Positions 17,335 to 25,447 of a stretch of DNA of 64,000 bases are shown here, piece by piece (within the stretch, counting starts at the first letter, position 1; every line of letters begins with the position of its first letter). The stretch is from Chryseobacterium gleum (GTDB lineage Bacteria; Bacteroidota; Bacteroidia; Flavobacteriales_D; Crocinitomicaceae): the NCBI GenBank assembly GCA_945888625.1, contig CAMDAH010000003.1, positions 124,001 to 188,000 of the forward strand, given 5' to 3'. Under the pieces are notes generated by a model. The model saw nothing but the letters and a program-made list of their open reading frames with translations, was not told the origin of the DNA and made no database searches. Position numbers and translations under genes: made by a program.

Positions 17335-18798
17335 ATGGAAGAAAAAATTAAGAATTTTGGTCAATTGAAAAAAGCTGGTTACGGGTTAAAGGGCATTCAA
17401 GATGAACTAAGAGATAATTTAGTAGAACAGCTCAATAAAGGAAAAAATCCATTTGAAGGAATTCACGGATATGATTCAACTGTTATTCCAGATATTCAAC
17501 GCGCAATCTTATCGAAGCACCATATTAATTTACTAGGATTGAGGGGACAAGCAAAGACACGTTTGGCTCGCTTAATGGTCGGTTTATTGGATGAATGGAT
17601 GCCTATCGTTTCAGGATCAGAAATAAACGATGACCCTTTCTCGCCACTTTCTTATTTTGCCAAAAATTTAATGGCTGAAATGGGGGATAAAACACCAATT
17701 TCTTGGGTACACCGAAATGATCGCTTTTCAGAAAAATTAGCCACGCCGGATGTTACAGTTGCCGATTTAATAGGCGACGTCGATCCAATCAAAGCAGTAA
17801 ATTTAAAGTTGTCTTATGCTGATGAACGCGTTATTCACTTTGGAATGATACCACGGTCCAATCGTTGTATATTCGTCATCAACGAGTTGCCAGATTTACA
17901 AGCTCGAATTCAGGTTTCTTTATTCAATATCCTGCAGGAGGGTGATATTCAAATCCGTGGTTTTAAGCTTCGCTTTCCCCTAGATATTCAATTTGTTTTT
18001 ACAGCTAACCCGGAAGATTACACCAATAGAGGAAGCATTGTTACACCATTAAAGGACCGAATCGGATCTCAAATTCTCACTCATTACCCAGACACAATTG
18101 AAATAGCTAGAACAATAACACGTCAAGAAGTTAAGCGAGTAGGGATGCAAAAGGAAAATATTTATGTTCCTGCACTTGCTTGTGATATTATTGAACAAAT
18201 TGGTTTCGAAGCGAGAGAGAGTGAATTCATAGATGCTAAAAGTGGAATAAGTGCACGAATGAGCATCTCTGCATTCGAAAATTTATTGAGTGCAGCTGAA
18301 CTTCGCACCCTCAAAACAAAATCAAAAAAGACATCCATCCGACTTTCCGATTTCGGGGGAATTATTCCAGCACTTACAGGCAAAATGGAACTAGTTTACG
18401 AAGGGGAGCAAGAAGGATCTAAGTTTGTAGCAGAACAACTCATGGCTTCAGCAGTTAAAACACTTTTTGAGACGTATTTTCCTAAAGTTGAAAAATTAGA
18501 GAAAAAAGAAGCGCCAGGTCCATATCAAGAAGTGGTAGATTGGTTTTTTGAACAAGATGAAGTGTTAATAGCAGATGAGTCTTCGGATATCGAATACCAA
18601 AATCAGCTCGATGCTATTGAGCCCTTGGACCGTTTGCTAAAAAAGTATCAACCAAAGCTTGCGAAACAAGATTCTTATTTCTTAAAGGAATTCATTTTGT
18701 GGGGATTAGTGGAAAGTAAAAAGTTAAGCAAGTCAAGCATCGACCAAACTACGGCTTTTAGGGATCGCTTAAGTGACTACGTAAAAGGGATGAAGTAA
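17335..18798 (+). CDS. MoxR / Mg-chelatase I-like AAA+ ATPase
   Basis: 487 residues. Walker A is GLRGQAKT at 68-75; the Walker B equivalent is CIFVINELPDL, with Asn-Glu in place of Asp-Glu, a form I recall from this BchI-like subgroup. It is followed by RIQVSLFNILQEGDIQIRGF, sensor 1 FVFTANPEDYTNRG and an arginine-finger segment TPLKDRIGSQI. The C-terminal third is a helical lid plus an acidic tail. It should hydrolyse ATP to remodel a client with the vWA protein encoded just upstream. Confidence 0.86.
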   Translation: MEEKIKNFGQLKKAGYGLKGIQDELRDNLVEQLNKGKNPFEGIHGYDSTVIPDIQRAILSKHHINLLGLRGQAKTRLARLMVGLLDEWMPIVSGSEINDDPFSPLSYFAKNLMAEMGDKTPISWVHRNDRFSEKLATPDVTVADLIGDVDPIKAVNLKLSYADERVIHFGMIPRSNRCIFVINELPDLQARIQVSLFNILQEGDIQIRGFKLRFPLDIQFVFTANPEDYTNRGSIVTPLKDRIGSQILTHYPDTIEIARTITRQEVKRVGMQKENIYVPALACDIIEQIGFEARESEFIDAKSGISARMSISAFENLLSAAELRTLKTKSKKTSIRLSDFGGIIPALTGKMELVYEGEQEGSKFVAEQLMASAVKTLFETYFPKVEKLEKKEAPGPYQEVVDWFFEQDEVLIADESSDIEYQNQLDAIEPLDRLLKKYQPKLAKQDSYFLKEFILWGLVESKKLSKSSIDQTTAFRDRLSDYVKGMK

Positions 18799-18823
18799 AC
18801 TATCTTAAAGTACTAGTTTTAAT

Positions 18824-18961
18824 TTACTTAAAGCTGAAAGTTTCTGAAAAAAACGCAACTACACCAGTTAATATGTCGTGAATTCCTCCAACTATGCCAA
18901 TTTCGCCGCTTTCAATCAGTTTTTTTATTATTGGACTACGTTCAGTAATAGAAATTACTGT
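18824..18961 (-). pseudogene. Remnant: C-terminus of a beta-carbonic anhydrase
   Basis: Forty-five sense codons and a TAA read ITERSPIIKKLIESGEIGIV then GGIHDILTGVV on the minus strand, matching the last helix and strand of beta-carbonic anhydrases (pattern RSPxLKxxIExGEIxIVGGxxDxxTGxV). A TGA at 18962-18964 closes the frame upstream, and the zinc-binding Cys and His region is missing. It sits between the MoxR gene and a glycosyltransferase-type gene and is a 5'-truncated relic. Confidence 0.7.
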
Positions 18962-18977
18962 TCACAATACAATTAAT

Positions 18978-19745
18978 TTACTTATGCCTAAACCAACAAT
19001 CGGTTCGATCAACTTCAAAACCCTTAAACAAGGTATTTACGGGTTCCCCGTGTATTAAATTTGAATTGTATTGTGTTCTTACTAAATAATTGAAAGCCCC
19101 CATATCGCCAGTATAGGCGGTTTGATTATCAGAATTAAATCGTTCGTGAATTAAGCAAAGCGCTTGAATAAAACCAAAAAGTAGCGCTGCTTGTGCTCCA
19201 ATTATTCCACAATTCAATAAAGGGGACTCACCAAAGCTGCTTTCATACGCCGAATAATCACCCATGTTTTTTCGCAAATTTGAGGAATGGGCCATCATCC
19301 AATCATTCATAAGAATCTTTGGCTCATCTCCGCAAAAAATAGAACTTGGATTATTTGTAAAAATCACATCAGTAAATGGGTTTTTAACAAGCACTACATC
19401 GGTAATATCGGTGATAAAAATACCGTCGATGCGTTCTCTTTGAATTTGTAGAAAATCGCGGTAAACAAAATAGCGAAAAACATTCGGATTATATTTTTGA
19501 TCGTAATCAATTCTAATAAAAGAGACGTAGTCATTTTCAAATAACGCTACTGTATTAGTTGAAAAATTATTATGAAAAATGATGCCTTTTACTTTAGCCT
19601 TTGCCATTGAATCAGCCCAATCTTTTACTAATTCATAGGAATCGTCTTTAAGTGTCGTGTTACGATTTACATCGTAAATACCAGTAATGTGACAAGCCAA
19701 AACAAGATTTGTATTTTTGAGCAACAGTTTATTTTCATCACGCAT
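18978..19745 (-). CDS. Putative glycosyltransferase-like protein (nucleotide-diphospho-sugar fold)
   Basis: 255 residues. Features fitting a GT-A-like fold are a DITDVVLVKNPF segment (a DxxD-type metal site followed by the KNPF element seen in several eukaryote-like transferases), NCGIIGAQ (about 178-185) and a C-terminal HGEPVNTLFKGFE ... CWFRHK. No exact CAZy family can be given. It follows the GT2 gene by 2 nt on the same strand, so they form a pair, probably acting on one surface glycan or protein. Confidence 0.55.
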   Translation of the reverse strand: MRDENKLLLKNTNLVLACHITGIYDVNRNTTLKDDSYELVKDWADSMAKAKVKGIIFHNNFSTNTVALFENDYVSFIRIDYDQKYNPNVFRYFVYRDFLQIQRERIDGIFITDITDVVLVKNPFTDVIFTNNPSSIFCGDEPKILMNDWMMAHSSNLRKNMGDYSAYESSFGESPLLNCGIIGAQAALLFGFIQALCLIHERFNSDNQTAYTGDMGAFNYLVRTQYNSNLIHGEPVNTLFKGFEVDRTDCWFRHK

Positions 19746-19747
19746 AT

Positions 19748-20401
19748 CTAAGCATTGCTCAAGTTTTCTTTTTTAATCGTAGCGCAAATACTTCCGGGGA
19801 TGTTTCGGTGATATATGTAGGTGCGAAGATCTAGTTTTTTAACTTGAAATTGTGCGCTTGCTTTTTCGTAAAAATCAGCATCTGCGGCAAAGCCATTTTT
19901 AAATTGAATACTAGTAAACACTTTTTTAAGTCCGAATAGCGTACCAAATAAAATAACATTATCCAAATGAATGAGCTTCGTTTGGTCGTTTTTGTCAGGA
20001 ACATAATAATCATTATCGCTATCGACCACTGTTTCCGTAGTTGAACAAATTAAATCCAAGTTACTTACTGCTTTAAGACAAGCGCTAAGGTGGTTGGGTT
20101 TGTATTCATCGTCACTGTCAATTATGGTTATGTATTCTCCTACGCTGTAAGAAACCCCGCGATTAATCGATTCCGATTGCCCTCTGTTACTGTGACGGAT
20201 GTAGCTAATTTTATCTTCGTGTTTTGTAGCGTACTGCATTAACGTTTCACGTCCCGATTCCGTGCTGCCATCATCAATGATAATAAGTTCGAAATCTTGA
20301 AAATCTTGCTGGAGAACAGAGTCAATCGCACGCTTTACGTAAATGTAATTGGTATTATAGACCGCCATAAGGACCGATATTTTTTTTTGCTTTAAAATCA
20401 T
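19748..20401 (-). CDS. Family 2 glycosyltransferase
   Basis: 217 residues from the ATG at 20401 (a TTG three codons upstream is rejected). It has the GT2 core: KISVLMAVYNT, the nucleotide-binding IIDDGST and the metal-binding DSDDEY. It uses a nucleotide-activated sugar; the acceptor is unknown. It is short for GT2 and lacks membrane helices, so it is a cytoplasmic enzyme. It is paired with the downstream GT-like gene. The next gene lies about 190 nt upstream, in a gap with no obvious feature. Confidence 0.85.
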   Translation of the reverse strand: MILKQKKISVLMAVYNTNYIYVKRAIDSVLQQDFQDFELIIIDDGSTESGRETLMQYATKHEDKISYIRHSNRGQSESINRGVSYSVGEYITIIDSDDEYKPNHLSACLKAVSNLDLICSTTETVVDSDNDYYVPDKNDQTKLIHLDNVILFGTLFGLKKVFTSIQFKNGFAADADFYEKASAQFQVKKLDLRTYIYHRNIPGSICATIKKENLSNA

Positions 20402-20590
20402 AGACTGCAAGAAAGTGGAGAGGTTAATTTAGATGTGAAGATGTTAACTGGTGACATACTTATTTTCTAGCAAGTAAGTAATTATAAATTTAATGTAGGT
20501 TAAAGTAAGGTTATCATTTATAGTTAAATACAGCCATTAAGTATGAAAACATCTATTGGGCGCAAAGGTAATTCAATTATGCTTATCTAA

Positions 20591-21022
20591 TTAAGTTACA
20601 TTTTGTTTTAAAGCAACTTCAATAATTTCTGTTAGGATTTTCAAATCAATATCATCGAGTTTATTGATGTAAATACAGCCAACACCATGCTTGTGTTTTC
20701 CTAATTTTGCAAGGGCTTGACTATGTATTTTCAAGCTGCCGCAAAGATGTAACGAAAGATTCGCTTTACGCGGTGCAAATCCAATGAGTAACCAATCTAC
20801 TTCTCTACCAGTTGCCGGACTTTTGTATCTTTTTAATCCAAAACCAATGATTGAGCTGCCCCAAAGAATTGGATCTTCTTTACTCGAATCCTTCATTATT
20901 TTAATTAAAGTAAAGCAATCGTCTCGTTTTTGACGGTCTTCTATTTTATTGATAAATTCTTCTACATTGACTTGGGTTGGTTTTGTTTTAATGTTGGCCA
21001 ATTTTGATTTTTTTTCGGTCAT
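20591..21022 (-). CDS. DUF1801 (YdhG-like) protein
   Basis: 143 residues. The segments KIMKDSSKEDPILWGSSIIGFG and WLLIGFAPRKANLSLHL match DUF1801, small cytosolic alpha/beta proteins without an assigned biochemical role. The N-terminus is Lys-rich. It stands alone; the 202-nt gap to yqgE holds a small ATATGC/GCATAT inverted repeat at 21082-21099 of unknown meaning. Confidence 0.82.
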   Translation of the reverse strand: MTEKKSKLANIKTKPTQVNVEEFINKIEDRQKRDDCFTLIKIMKDSSKEDPILWGSSIIGFGLKRYKSPATGREVDWLLIGFAPRKANLSLHLCGSLKIHSQALAKLGKHKHGVGCIYINKLDDIDLKILTEIIEVALKQNVT

Positions 21023-21224
21023 GAATTATAGAATAAATATGGATAGAACTTGGAATAGGTCAAAACTAAAGATAAAATTCAATATGCTCTATTGCATATC
21101 TTTGCTCAAAGGTTAATTGTTTGTGTTTCAAAATCCAATTTTTTAACTTTTAAACGATTACACCTAATCTTGTGATAGGCATCCTTTTTTATTAAAAACT
21201 TGCATTAGCAATTGAATCTTGCGA

Positions 21225-21809
21225 TTAATTATCATTTGGATTAAGTGGAAATTTAGAAATCATTTCAAACTTTACACCTTGTTTAATCATACAAGCTTTC
21301 CAAAAATCAGTTGCTGATGATGTAAATAGATCATTTTCAGGGATATTATTCACTGCAATCCAAGCATTTTCTTTCATTTCTTCCTTCAGCTGTTTGTAGT
21401 CCCAACCGGAATAGCCTATGAAAAAACGAACGTTTGAAATGTATTCTGGGTTTTCGATTAGAAAACGAAATAACAACTCCGAGTCACCACCAAAACACAA
21501 TTTACCTGCAATGTGCTGCGTGCCTTTAATTTTATCGCCTAAAGTATGAATGAAATATAAGTTATTTTCATCTACAGGTCCGCCAATACTAACTTTTGCG
21601 TTGATATTAGGTAAATTCTTTGCCAAGGTATTGAGGTCTATCTCAACGTGATTAGTTAAAACAAATCCAAACGTTTCATGCTCATTGTGTCGGCAAAGGA
21701 GGATAACCGAGCGCGTAAAATAAGGATCCTGTGTGAATGGATCAGAAAGTAACAAGCACCCTTGAGTTGCTGCTAAGTTAGTTCGAAATGAGAAATCTAA
21801 TTTTTTCAA
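21225..21809 (-). CDS. yqgE: YqgE/AlgH (UPF0301) family protein
   Basis: 194 residues, a normal length. The conserved N-terminal block is present (QGCLLLSDP, DPYFTRSVILLCRHNE, FGFVLTN), followed by IGGPV and IGYSGWDYKQL. The molecular function is unknown; in some Gammaproteobacteria AlgH affects transcriptional regulation. The start is TTG at 21809: a stop lies five codons upstream in frame and no ATG is available. A TATCTTTG box lies 20 nt before it. It is divergent from ppx. Confidence 0.87.
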   Translation of the reverse strand: MKKLDFSFRTNLAATQGCLLLSDPFTQDPYFTRSVILLCRHNEHETFGFVLTNHVEIDLNTLAKNLPNINAKVSIGGPVDENNLYFIHTLGDKIKGTQHIAGKLCFGGDSELLFRFLIENPEYISNVRFFIGYSGWDYKQLKEEMKENAWIAVNNIPENDLFTSSATDFWKACMIKQGVKFEMISKFPLNPNDN

Positions 21810-21829
21810 AACTTTACGAAATCAATTTT

Positions 21830-21837
21830 CAAAGATA
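21830..21837 (-). promoter_or_regulatory. -7 element (TATCTTTG) of yqgE
   Basis: Exact TAnnTTTG on the minus strand, 20 nt before the TTG start of yqgE. Confidence 0.5.
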
Positions 21838-21860
21838 CAACGAACTTTGTTTTGATTTTC

Positions 21861-21868
21861 TAACTTTG
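21861..21868 (+). promoter_or_regulatory. -7 element (TAACTTTG) of the Ppx/GppA gene
   Basis: Exact TAnnTTTG ending 7 nt before the ATG at 21876, predicting an almost leaderless transcript. It lies only 23 nt from the divergent yqgE box, so the two promoters overlap. Confidence 0.5.
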
Positions 21869-21875
21869 TGAAGAA

Positions 21876-22757
21876 ATGAAATACGCAGCTATCGATATTG
21901 GAACAAACGCAGCACGATTACTTGTGGGCGAAGTGGTGAAGAAAGTGGGTTCAACGTTTATTAAAAAAATTTCCTACACCCGAATTCCATTGCGTTTAGG
22001 TGACGATGTTTTTGAAATTGGAAAGGTAAGCAAAGAAAAAACAGATGATTTTCTTAAAACGATGAAAGCATTTCAGCTCATCACTGAAATTTTTGATGTA
22101 TATGAAGTACGAGCTGTATCCACTTCTGCCATGCGCGAAGCAATGAACGCAGAAAAAATTAAAGAGCGTATTTGGCAAGAAACGGGTTTAAATATGGAAA
22201 TTATTTCAGGTGATGAAGAGGCAGAGTTGATATTCAGTAATTTTTTCTTAATGAAAATGGATTTGTCCCTGCCTTTTGTGGTGATTGATGTAGGAGGGGG
22301 AAGTACTGAAATTAGTGTATTTGAAGATGGCCAAAAGATCGCTTCTAAATCCTTTAATATTGGTACTTTACGAATTCTAAAAGGAAAATCGGATGTGACT
22401 ATTTGGGACAATATCCACGATTGGATCATTAAATATGTGGACTTGACAAGCGAACATCGTATTTTCGGTACTGGAGGAAACATCAATAAAGTCCATAAAA
22501 TACTGGGGTGTGGAATTGATGAGCCAGTTAAAATTGTTGAAATGAAAAAATTGCGGGATAGATTGGTGTCGCTATCCATTGAAGAGCGCATTGATGAATT
22601 TCAGTTAAAGCCGGATAGAGCTGATGTCATTGTGCCCGCGCTCGATATTTATTTATACATTTTACAGGAAATTGGAGCGAGCGCTTTAGTGGTTCCTAAA
22701 GTTGGCTTGGCAGACGGAATGATATATGAAATGTACAACCGAAACAAAACTAAATGA
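21876..22757 (+). CDS. Ppx/GppA family phosphatase (exopolyphosphatase-like)
   Basis: 293 residues, covering only the two actin-like ASKHA domains, without the C-terminal HD domain of long Ppx enzymes. Phosphate-loop motifs are IDIGTNAARLL (6-16) and VIDVGGGSTEIS (about 138-149); GTGGNINK is the adenosine-side loop. The expected activity is hydrolysis of polyphosphate or pppGpp; the short form cannot be assigned to one. hisS begins 4 nt before its end (ATGA overlap), so they are co-translated. Confidence 0.85.
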   Translation: MKYAAIDIGTNAARLLVGEVVKKVGSTFIKKISYTRIPLRLGDDVFEIGKVSKEKTDDFLKTMKAFQLITEIFDVYEVRAVSTSAMREAMNAEKIKERIWQETGLNMEIISGDEEAELIFSNFFLMKMDLSLPFVVIDVGGGSTEISVFEDGQKIASKSFNIGTLRILKGKSDVTIWDNIHDWIIKYVDLTSEHRIFGTGGNINKVHKILGCGIDEPVKIVEMKKLRDRLVSLSIEERIDEFQLKPDRADVIVPALDIYLYILQEIGASALVVPKVGLADGMIYEMYNRNKTK

Positions 22758-24145
22758 GTATTAAGCCTTCAATACCTAAAGGAACAAGGGATTTTTTGCC
22801 TGCAGACATTGCGAAGCGAAATTATTTGTTTTCTGTCATTCGGTCTGTTTATCAAAAACACGGTTTTTTACCCATTGAAACGCCCAGTTTTGAATTATCC
22901 ACCACGTTGATGGGTAAATATGGCGAAGAGGGTGACCGTTTGATCTTTAGAATTTTGAATTCAGGAGAGAAAATGAAAAAAGCGGATATTCAAGCATTGG
23001 AAGATGGCAATCTCCCCAAATTTGCTTCCTCGCTTGCCGAAAAAGCTTTGCGTTACGATTTAACTGTTCCCTTTGCACGTTTTGTTTCTCAACATCAAAA
23101 TGAGCTCACTTTTCCGTTTAAACGTTATCAAATACAACCTGTTTGGCGTGCCGATCGGCCTCAACACGGAAGGTACCAAGAATTTTTTCAATGTGATGGT
23201 GACACTATTGGTAGTGATTCCTTGCTTAGTGAAGTGGAATTTGTACAGATTATTGACGCCGTTTTATCACAGCTAGCTATTCCCTCGTTCAGTATCAAAC
23301 TAAATAATCGTAAAATTTTAAGTGGTATTGCCGAAGTGTGTGGCGAAGAAAAGCAACTTGTTGCCATAACTGTAGCCATCGATAAACTTGATAAAATTGG
23401 GCGAGAAGGAGTAATAAAAGAGTTAATTGATAAAGGAATAAGTCAAATTGCGGTGGATAAGATAGTGCCTTTATTTTCTTTAGAAGGGTCAGTTCGTCAG
23501 CAACTTGGCATGATGAAGGATTATTTAGCCAACTCGACGGTTGGACTTAAAGGTATTGAAGAGATTACTTTTATTTTAACTGTATTGGAAGAGCTAGGTG
23601 CAGTTGATAAGGTGAAATTTGATGTGACACTCGCCAGAGGATTGGACTATTACACGGGAGCAATTATAGAGGTAACTGTGGATAATGTTACCATGGGGAG
23701 TATTTGTGGAGGTGGGCGCTACGATGATTTAACGGGCGCTTTTGGCCTAAAAGGAATGTCTGGTGTTGGTATTTCATTTGGAGCAGATCGAATTTATGAT
23801 GTGCTCGAAGAGTTGAATCTTTTTCCTCCATCTATTTCAGTTGGCTTGTCTGTTTTGTTTGTTAATTTGGGGCATCAAGAATCCATGGTTGCCCTGCATC
23901 TTGCCAATCAACTGAGAGAAAAGGAAATCGATTGCGAGGTGTATCCTGGTGCTGTGAAGTTGCAAAAACAATTGAAATATGCCAATGAACGGAGCGCGCG
24001 TTGGGTAGTATTAATCGGAGAGGAAGAATTAGCAGGGAAGCAACTCACGTTAAAAAATATGGAAAGTGGAGAACAAACAAAGCTCAATCAAGCAGACTTT
24101 TTGCTCGAGTTTTTGAAGATACTCCATAGGCTAGTTAGGCCTTAA
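22754..24145 (+). CDS. hisS: Histidyl-tRNA synthetase
   Basis: 463 residues, slightly longer than the common 420-430. Class II motifs are clear: PKGTRDFLP near the N-terminus, YDLTVPFARFV, the histidine-specific RADRPQHGRYQEFFQCD, LARGLDYYTG and the motif 3 segment GVGISFGADRI. A C-terminal anticodon-binding domain follows (about 365-455). It attaches histidine to tRNA-His in the cytoplasm. It is translationally coupled to the Ppx/GppA gene. The stop abuts the convergent lipoprotein gene. Confidence 0.96.
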   Translation: MSIKPSIPKGTRDFLPADIAKRNYLFSVIRSVYQKHGFLPIETPSFELSTTLMGKYGEEGDRLIFRILNSGEKMKKADIQALEDGNLPKFASSLAEKALRYDLTVPFARFVSQHQNELTFPFKRYQIQPVWRADRPQHGRYQEFFQCDGDTIGSDSLLSEVEFVQIIDAVLSQLAIPSFSIKLNNRKILSGIAEVCGEEKQLVAITVAIDKLDKIGREGVIKELIDKGISQIAVDKIVPLFSLEGSVRQQLGMMKDYLANSTVGLKGIEEITFILTVLEELGAVDKVKFDVTLARGLDYYTGAIIEVTVDNVTMGSICGGGRYDDLTGAFGLKGMSGVGISFGADRIYDVLEELNLFPPSISVGLSVLFVNLGHQESMVALHLANQLREKEIDCEVYPGAVKLQKQLKYANERSARWVVLIGEEELAGKQLTLKNMESGEQTKLNQADFLLEFLKILHRLVRP

Positions 24146-25327
24146 TTAATATGAAGTACTTTCTTTAGGGATTTTTTTAATGATCACGTATTTTTTTTGA
24201 ATTTGAATTGCAACTGCATCAATCCAAATAAAAGTTTCATTCCATGTTGAGGTTGCTTCGAATCCAAGATAAACAAATCCATTATTCTGAGGTTTTATAA
24301 TTCCATTCATTGATTCAGTATTTTTTAAGCTATTTTTCATGTCATAATCAAATTTTGGATTTTTATCTTGGAATGCACGTCCATTTTTATCATCAGGAAA
24401 AAAGTAAATATTTGCACTTATTTTTTCTCTTTTTGGCATTGAAATTGAATTTAATAAATCTCTTGTGATGCTACTTTCTGAAGAATTTGTTTCAAAAATA
24501 GTTTTACCTAATATTTTATATTTATTAACTGATGTAGATACTTTTGAAAATAAATTTTTAGTGTTTTTGATTTCTTTGTTTTCACCACTAATCCTTACCT
24601 CGTAAATTAGTTGTTTTGTACCTTTGGGGAGCTCAAGTGGCACAATTATTTTAGATTCTCCAGACCAACTAACCTTACTTGATAAAACAATTTTTCTTGG
24701 TTCATTAACAGCTTTAATTAGATTAACTTCATCAATAGCTATTGCATTTTTTACACCTTTTTTAGAATCAAGAGTAACCAAATTAAATTCAGTTGATTGT
24801 TGTGCAGATAAAACTGTCTGAGGCATTCTCGCAACATAAAGATTTAAATATTTTGGAACTTTATCTGTTACCACTAATGTAAAGACGTCAGTATTATTTA
24901 CTTTGCAAGAAAAATTAAATGTTTTTACATTGCTTTTTTTTATTACCACCTTACCGGTTCTTTCCTCAATAACGGTGATTTTTGAGATTAAATCTTGTGA
25001 TTCAATTTTCCACCTTACTGAATCTTCTGTATGAAAAGAAGCAGAATATTCAAAATATTGATTATTTAAGAAAATTTTATTTTTTGGATTTACTTGTAAC
25101 CATTTACCTACATTATTTTCTACGACGTAATTTGATTTCTCAACTTCCTGTTGTGTAGCGGTATCTCCGATAATTTTCTGTGATTCGGTTTCGATATTCT
25201 CCTTTAATTTAGATTCCTCTTTTGTTTCTTCACCTTTTATTTCTTCACCTTTTGTTTCTTCGCCGCAACTCGTTAAAATTATTGAATTAACAAAACAAAT
25301 TAAACTAAAGACTATTTTTCGATTCAT
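24146..25327 (-). CDS. Lipoprotein of unknown function
   Basis: 393 residues from ATG 25327; a longer frame to 25381 lacks a signal peptide at its start and is rejected. The lipobox is ILTSC with Cys21. Directly after it are three copies of a five-residue repeat (GEETK, GEEIK, GEETK), an acidic and basic flexible linker that should hold the rest away from the membrane. The body is Lys, Ser and Asn-rich with beta-sandwich-like strands and has no catalytic motif. Its base composition looks more AT-rich than that of its neighbours. I do not recognise a family. Confidence 0.72.
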   Translation of the reverse strand: MNRKIVFSLICFVNSIILTSCGEETKGEEIKGEETKEESKLKENIETESQKIIGDTATQQEVEKSNYVVENNVGKWLQVNPKNKIFLNNQYFEYSASFHTEDSVRWKIESQDLISKITVIEERTGKVVIKKSNVKTFNFSCKVNNTDVFTLVVTDKVPKYLNLYVARMPQTVLSAQQSTEFNLVTLDSKKGVKNAIAIDEVNLIKAVNEPRKIVLSSKVSWSGESKIIVPLELPKGTKQLIYEVRISGENKEIKNTKNLFSKVSTSVNKYKILGKTIFETNSSESSITRDLLNSISMPKREKISANIYFFPDDKNGRAFQDKNPKFDYDMKNSLKNTESMNGIIKPQNNGFVYLGFEATSTWNETFIWIDAVAIQIQKKYVIIKKIPKESTSY

Positions 25328-25447
25328 ATTTAATATTTTATTGCGAATATAATAAAATCTGAGCAATTTATTACAATCCAACAGGATATTACAAATATTT
25401 AATATGTATACGCTTTAATTTAATGATTGCGTAAGTGAGGGAAATTG

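Noticed and set aside
21082..21099. ATATGC-TCTATT-GCATAT inverted repeat between DUF1801 and yqgE genes.
   Set aside because: Short and AT-rich, in AT-rich DNA, with no link to a promoter box; chance is likely.
22073..22591. A 172-codon open frame antisense to the Ppx/GppA gene.
   Set aside because: The sense strand encodes conserved phosphatase motifs throughout; the antisense product is Ser/Ile-rich with no family resemblance.
25199..25265. Short tandem repeats encoding GEE(T/I)K considered as a possible CRISPR-like or satellite array.
   Set aside because: Three units of 15 bp inside an open frame, with no spacers; it is a coding linker repeat.
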